The notes below the pieces were generated by a model. The model was not told the origin of the DNA. It did not search any database and saw only the letters and a list, made by a program, of their open reading frames with translations. From Sphingomonas caseinilytica (GTDB lineage: Bacteria; Pseudomonadota; Alphaproteobacteria; Sphingomonadales; Sphingomonadaceae), in contig NZ_JAMGBA010000002.1 in assembly GCF_023516455.1 (NCBI RefSeq), positions 458,501-522,500 of the forward strand: a stretch of 64,000 nucleotides of DNA, given 5' to 3'. Every line of letters starts with the position of its first letter. Position 1 is the stretch's first letter. The translations under genes and the position numbers were made by a program. Of this stretch, positions 61,692 through 64,000 are shown piece by piece.

Positions 61692-63391
61692 CGGGCGAGC
61701 AGAAGGACCGCCCCCTCGCGTCGCGGATCGAAACCGCCGTCGACCTGGCCGTCGCGGATCAGAACGCCATGGACTCCGCTATCCTCTCCCTGGCCGGGAC
61801 GGAGTTCGATCCCCTTGGCGCGTAGAGCCGAAAGCATCTCCGGCGAGAATTTCGTCACCTCTCCATTGAACCGGGCCCCTCGCGCGACGAGGTTCGGCTG
61901 GGCCAATGCCTCCTGCATCGGAAGCTTCCAGTCGATCGCCGCGACCAGCGATTTGCCGACATAGGCGAGGATGGCGTTGCCACCGGCGGACCCGATGGCG
62001 CCGGCGAAGCGGCGATCAGGGGTCAGCAGGATCAGTGGTGTCATCGACGATCGGGGCCGCTTTCCCGGCGCGACGGCATTGGCCATCGGCCGGCCTGCCT
62101 CGTCGATCGGTGCGAACGAGAAGTCGGTCATCTGATTGTTGAGGAAAAAGCCGTCGACCATTCGTCCGGTGCCGAAGATGGATTCAACGGTGGTCGTCAT
62201 CGAAACCACGTTTCCTGCCGCGTCGCGGACGATGAAGTGGGACGTCCCGGCAACCTCGTGCGTGCGATCCGCGGCGACTTGAAGCGCTCCGGCGGGCTGA
62301 CCGGCCGCGGGCGCGGGTCCGGCAACCGGGCCGATCAGGCGAGCCCGGGCATCGACATAGGCCGGGTCGAGGAGCCCCTCGACGGGAATCTTCACGAACG
62401 CAGGATCCGCGACGTAGCGGTCGCGATCGGCGTACATCAGGCGGCTCGCCTCGGCGAACAGATACCAGGCTTGCGGATCGGTTGGTCCGCGTGATGCGAT
62501 GTCGGTCCGCTCAAGCAGCATCATGAGCTGGAGCATGCCGACGCCGCTCGACGGCGGTGGCGGTACGCAAGCGATGTAAACGCGCACGGGCCGGCACAAC
62601 GCCTCTCGTTTGACCGGCTCGTAATTGGCGAGATCGGCCATGGTCATCGACCCGCCGAGTGGTGCGGCCCGGGTCCGCGCCACGATCCGTGCCGCCGTTT
62701 CACCAGCATACATGGCTGCCGGACCCTGCGCGGCCAATCGGCGCAGGAAGGCTGCGTAGGCCGGATTCATGAGGAGGTCGCCAGCCGTCATCCGGCTACC
62801 GTCGGCCTTCCGGAAATAAGCGACGACGTCTGGCGCGCCATTCTCGGCGTAGTCGCCGGCGAGCAGCTTCCCCAAACGTGGGCTGACGACGAACCCTTCG
62901 GCGGCCGTTCGCTCGGCAGAGCCGAACAAGGATCGCCATTCCAACTTGCCATGCTCGTGATGAGCCAAGCCAAGCATTGCAACGGCCCCGGGCACTCCGG
63001 TTGCCCGGCCGCTGAGCACGGCCTGGTCCCACGGCAGTGGCTGACCGGCGGGATCAAGGAACATGCCGGCGGTTGCCTGGGCAGGTGCGACCTCGCGACC
63101 GTCGTAGATGGTCAGCTTCCGGGTCGAGGCGTCATAATAGTTCATGAAAGCGCCGCCGCCGAGGCCGGAACTCTGCGGTTCGACCAGCGACAGCATGGCC
63201 TGCACCGCAATCGCCGCGTCGACCGCGCTTCCCCCGCGCTCCAGCACCTCCATGCCGGCCCTCGCTGCGAGCGGATTGGCGGCAATGACGAAACCTTGTT
63301 CTTTTGGCGCGGGCGGAGTCGATGCCAAAACAGAGGCACAGGATCCAGTGAGCAGGATCAGCGGAAGCAGGAACAGTCGGGCTAGGCTCAT
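61688..63391 (-). CDS. ggt: Gamma-glutamyltransferase
   Basis: 567 aa precursor, periplasmic, self-cleaving Ntn-hydrolase that acts on glutathione and gamma-glutamyl peptides. Signal peptide with lipobox-like TGSC (Cys18). The nucleophile is the Thr of AGTSHF, which becomes the N-terminus of the small subunit. PPPPSSGVGM and the oxyanion region GSAGG are present. Length is normal. Confidence 0.94.
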   Translation of the reverse strand: MSLARLFLLPLILLTGSCASVLASTPPAPKEQGFVIAANPLAARAGMEVLERGGSAVDAAIAVQAMLSLVEPQSSGLGGGAFMNYYDASTRKLTIYDGREVAPAQATAGMFLDPAGQPLPWDQAVLSGRATGVPGAVAMLGLAHHEHGKLEWRSLFGSAERTAAEGFVVSPRLGKLLAGDYAENGAPDVVAYFRKADGSRMTAGDLLMNPAYAAFLRRLAAQGPAAMYAGETAARIVARTRAAPLGGSMTMADLANYEPVKREALCRPVRVYIACVPPPPSSGVGMLQLMMLLERTDIASRGPTDPQAWYLFAEASRLMYADRDRYVADPAFVKIPVEGLLDPAYVDARARLIGPVAGPAPAAGQPAGALQVAADRTHEVAGTSHFIVRDAAGNVVSMTTTVESIFGTGRMVDGFFLNNQMTDFSFAPIDEAGRPMANAVAPGKRPRSSMTPLILLTPDRRFAGAIGSAGGNAILAYVGKSLVAAIDWKLPMQEALAQPNLVARGARFNGEVTKFSPEMLSALRAKGIELRPGQGEDSGVHGVLIRDGQVDGGFDPRREGAVLLLAR

Positions 63392-63514
63392 GCGCCGGGG
63401 CTTAGGCGAGTGAATCCGCCTCTGTCCATCGCGGCAAGCTGGCGCATGCCGCTCAATCGGCTAAACAGCGTCCCAACGCGCCCGGACGAGGCGCACCAAG
63501 GGAGGATTGCGCGC

Positions 63515-64000
63515 GTGGCCCGGACGCAGCTTGAGCATTTTCCGAACCTCATCACCATGTTCCTGACGCGTGTGCGCGAACATGGGGACAAGCCGTTCCT
63601 GTGGAGCAAGCACGACGGCGCATGGCGGTCGATCAGCTATGCCGAAGCAGCGCGGCAGGTAGCCGCGTTGGCGGGCAGTCTGAAGCGGCTCGGCCTGAAG
63701 CCCGGAGACCGGGTGATGCTGGTCAGCGAGAACCGGCCGGAATGGCTGATCGCGGACCTCGGCATCATGGCCGCGGGTTGCGTAACGGTTCCGACTTACA
63801 CGACGAACACCACTCGCGATCACCAGCATATCCTGGCGAACTCCGGGGCCAGCGCGGTGATCGTGTCCACCCAGAAGCTGGCCAGGACGCTCGTCCCGGC
63901 GGTGTTGTTCGCGTCCGACTGCCACCACATTATTTCGATCGACGACATCATCACTGGCCAGTCGCCTGACGTTGCCCAGTTCCATCATTGGGCAGACCTC
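63515..64000 (+). CDS. AMP-binding long-chain acyl-CoA ligase, 3' truncated by window edge
   Basis: The first 162 codons of an ANL-superfamily enzyme, open to the end of the window. GTG 63515 follows GGGAGGA by eight bases. The N-terminal pattern (TRVREHGDKPFLWSKHDGAWRSISYAE, then PGDRVMLVSENRPEWLIADLGIMAAG) fits FadD15-type long-chain acyl-CoA synthetases. The ATP motif and catalytic parts lie beyond the window, so acyl specificity is unknown. Confidence 0.85.
   Translation, partial: MARTQLEHFPNLITMFLTRVREHGDKPFLWSKHDGAWRSISYAEAARQVAALAGSLKRLGLKPGDRVMLVSENRPEWLIADLGIMAAGCVTVPTYTTNTTRDHQHILANSGASAVIVSTQKLARTLVPAVLFASDCHHIISIDDIITGQSPDVAQFHHWADL

Noticed and set aside
1-64000. tRNA, rRNA, CRISPR array, insertion sequence or prophage
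   Set aside because: Intergenic spaces are nearly all under 250 bp and none shows cloverleaf, spacer-repeat, transposase or integrase features.

Overview
The window is chromosomal DNA of a GC-rich alphaproteobacterium, most likely a sphingomonad (Sphingomonas/Sphingomicrobium type). Support comes from the complete Flp/Tad pilus locus in sphingomonad order, the Rrf2-sufBCDSTA cluster, an alphaproteobacterial TIGR02186-type membrane protein beside a TauE permease, an egtBD pair, and a small HIG1-type twin-helix protein beside a corrinoid adenosyltransferase. Coding density is very high. Many neighbours overlap by 4 bases (ATGA/GTGA), GTG starts are common, and two genes appear to start at CTG. 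I see no rRNA, tRNA, CRISPR array, transposase, integrase or prophage.

Layout. 1-5.9 kb: 5'-truncated M23 endopeptidase, galE, a lone HerA-like ATPase, and a TIGR02186 protein with a TauE/SafE permease. 5.9-11.6 kb: envelope genes, namely an outer-membrane barrel plus NfrB-like GT2 pair, a PAP2-type enzyme, a GT87 protein and a DUF2569 protein. 11.6-25.2 kb: the Tad locus. It holds flp pilin, a strong terminator, cpaB, cpaC, a small lipoprotein, tadG-like, two tadE-like genes, cpaE, cpaF, tadB, tadC, a TPR-LytR_C lipoprotein, a TPR protein, prepilin peptidase and an unknown secreted protein. 25.2-31.9 kb: rlmN, a CFA-type methyltransferase, an S46 peptidase, an EF-hand protein and argG. 31.9-37.4 kb: a gtr-like glycan module (gtrA, gtrB-like GT2, methyltransferase) flanked by two large polytopic proteins. 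37.4-50.2 kb: marC, folD, yggT, egtD, egtB, adenosyltransferase, HIG1 protein, gluQ, HNH protein, a degenerate response regulator, galU, lipoprotein, argH, TlpA-like thioredoxin, EamA permease, dapD and a HAD phosphatase. 50.4-52.6 kb: a surface subtilisin lipoprotein. 52.7-58.5 kb: the SUF operon with its Rrf2 regulator and an embedded lipoprotein. 58.6-64 kb: a palindromic intergenic repeat, a DUF885 lipoprotein, pyrD, ggt, and the start of an acyl-CoA ligase that runs off the end.

How the genes work together. The Tad locus should build a surface adhesion pilus. galE and galU supply UDP-sugars for the glycan genes. The suf operon makes Fe-S clusters, which RlmN needs, and is probably autoregulated through an inverted repeat just before the Rrf2 start codon. 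EgtB and EgtD make ergothioneine from histidine. argG, argH, dapD and pyrD are biosynthetic. The S46, DUF885, GGT and S8 enzymes point to peptide use at the envelope.

The observations most worth a second look are: the Glu-for-Asp receiver at 43998-44552; the two CTG-start genes; the Tad locus with a 90-residue lipoprotein in the CpaD slot and an undescribed terminal gene; the gtr-like module; the barrel-only NfrA-like protein; and the lipoprotein inside the suf operon.
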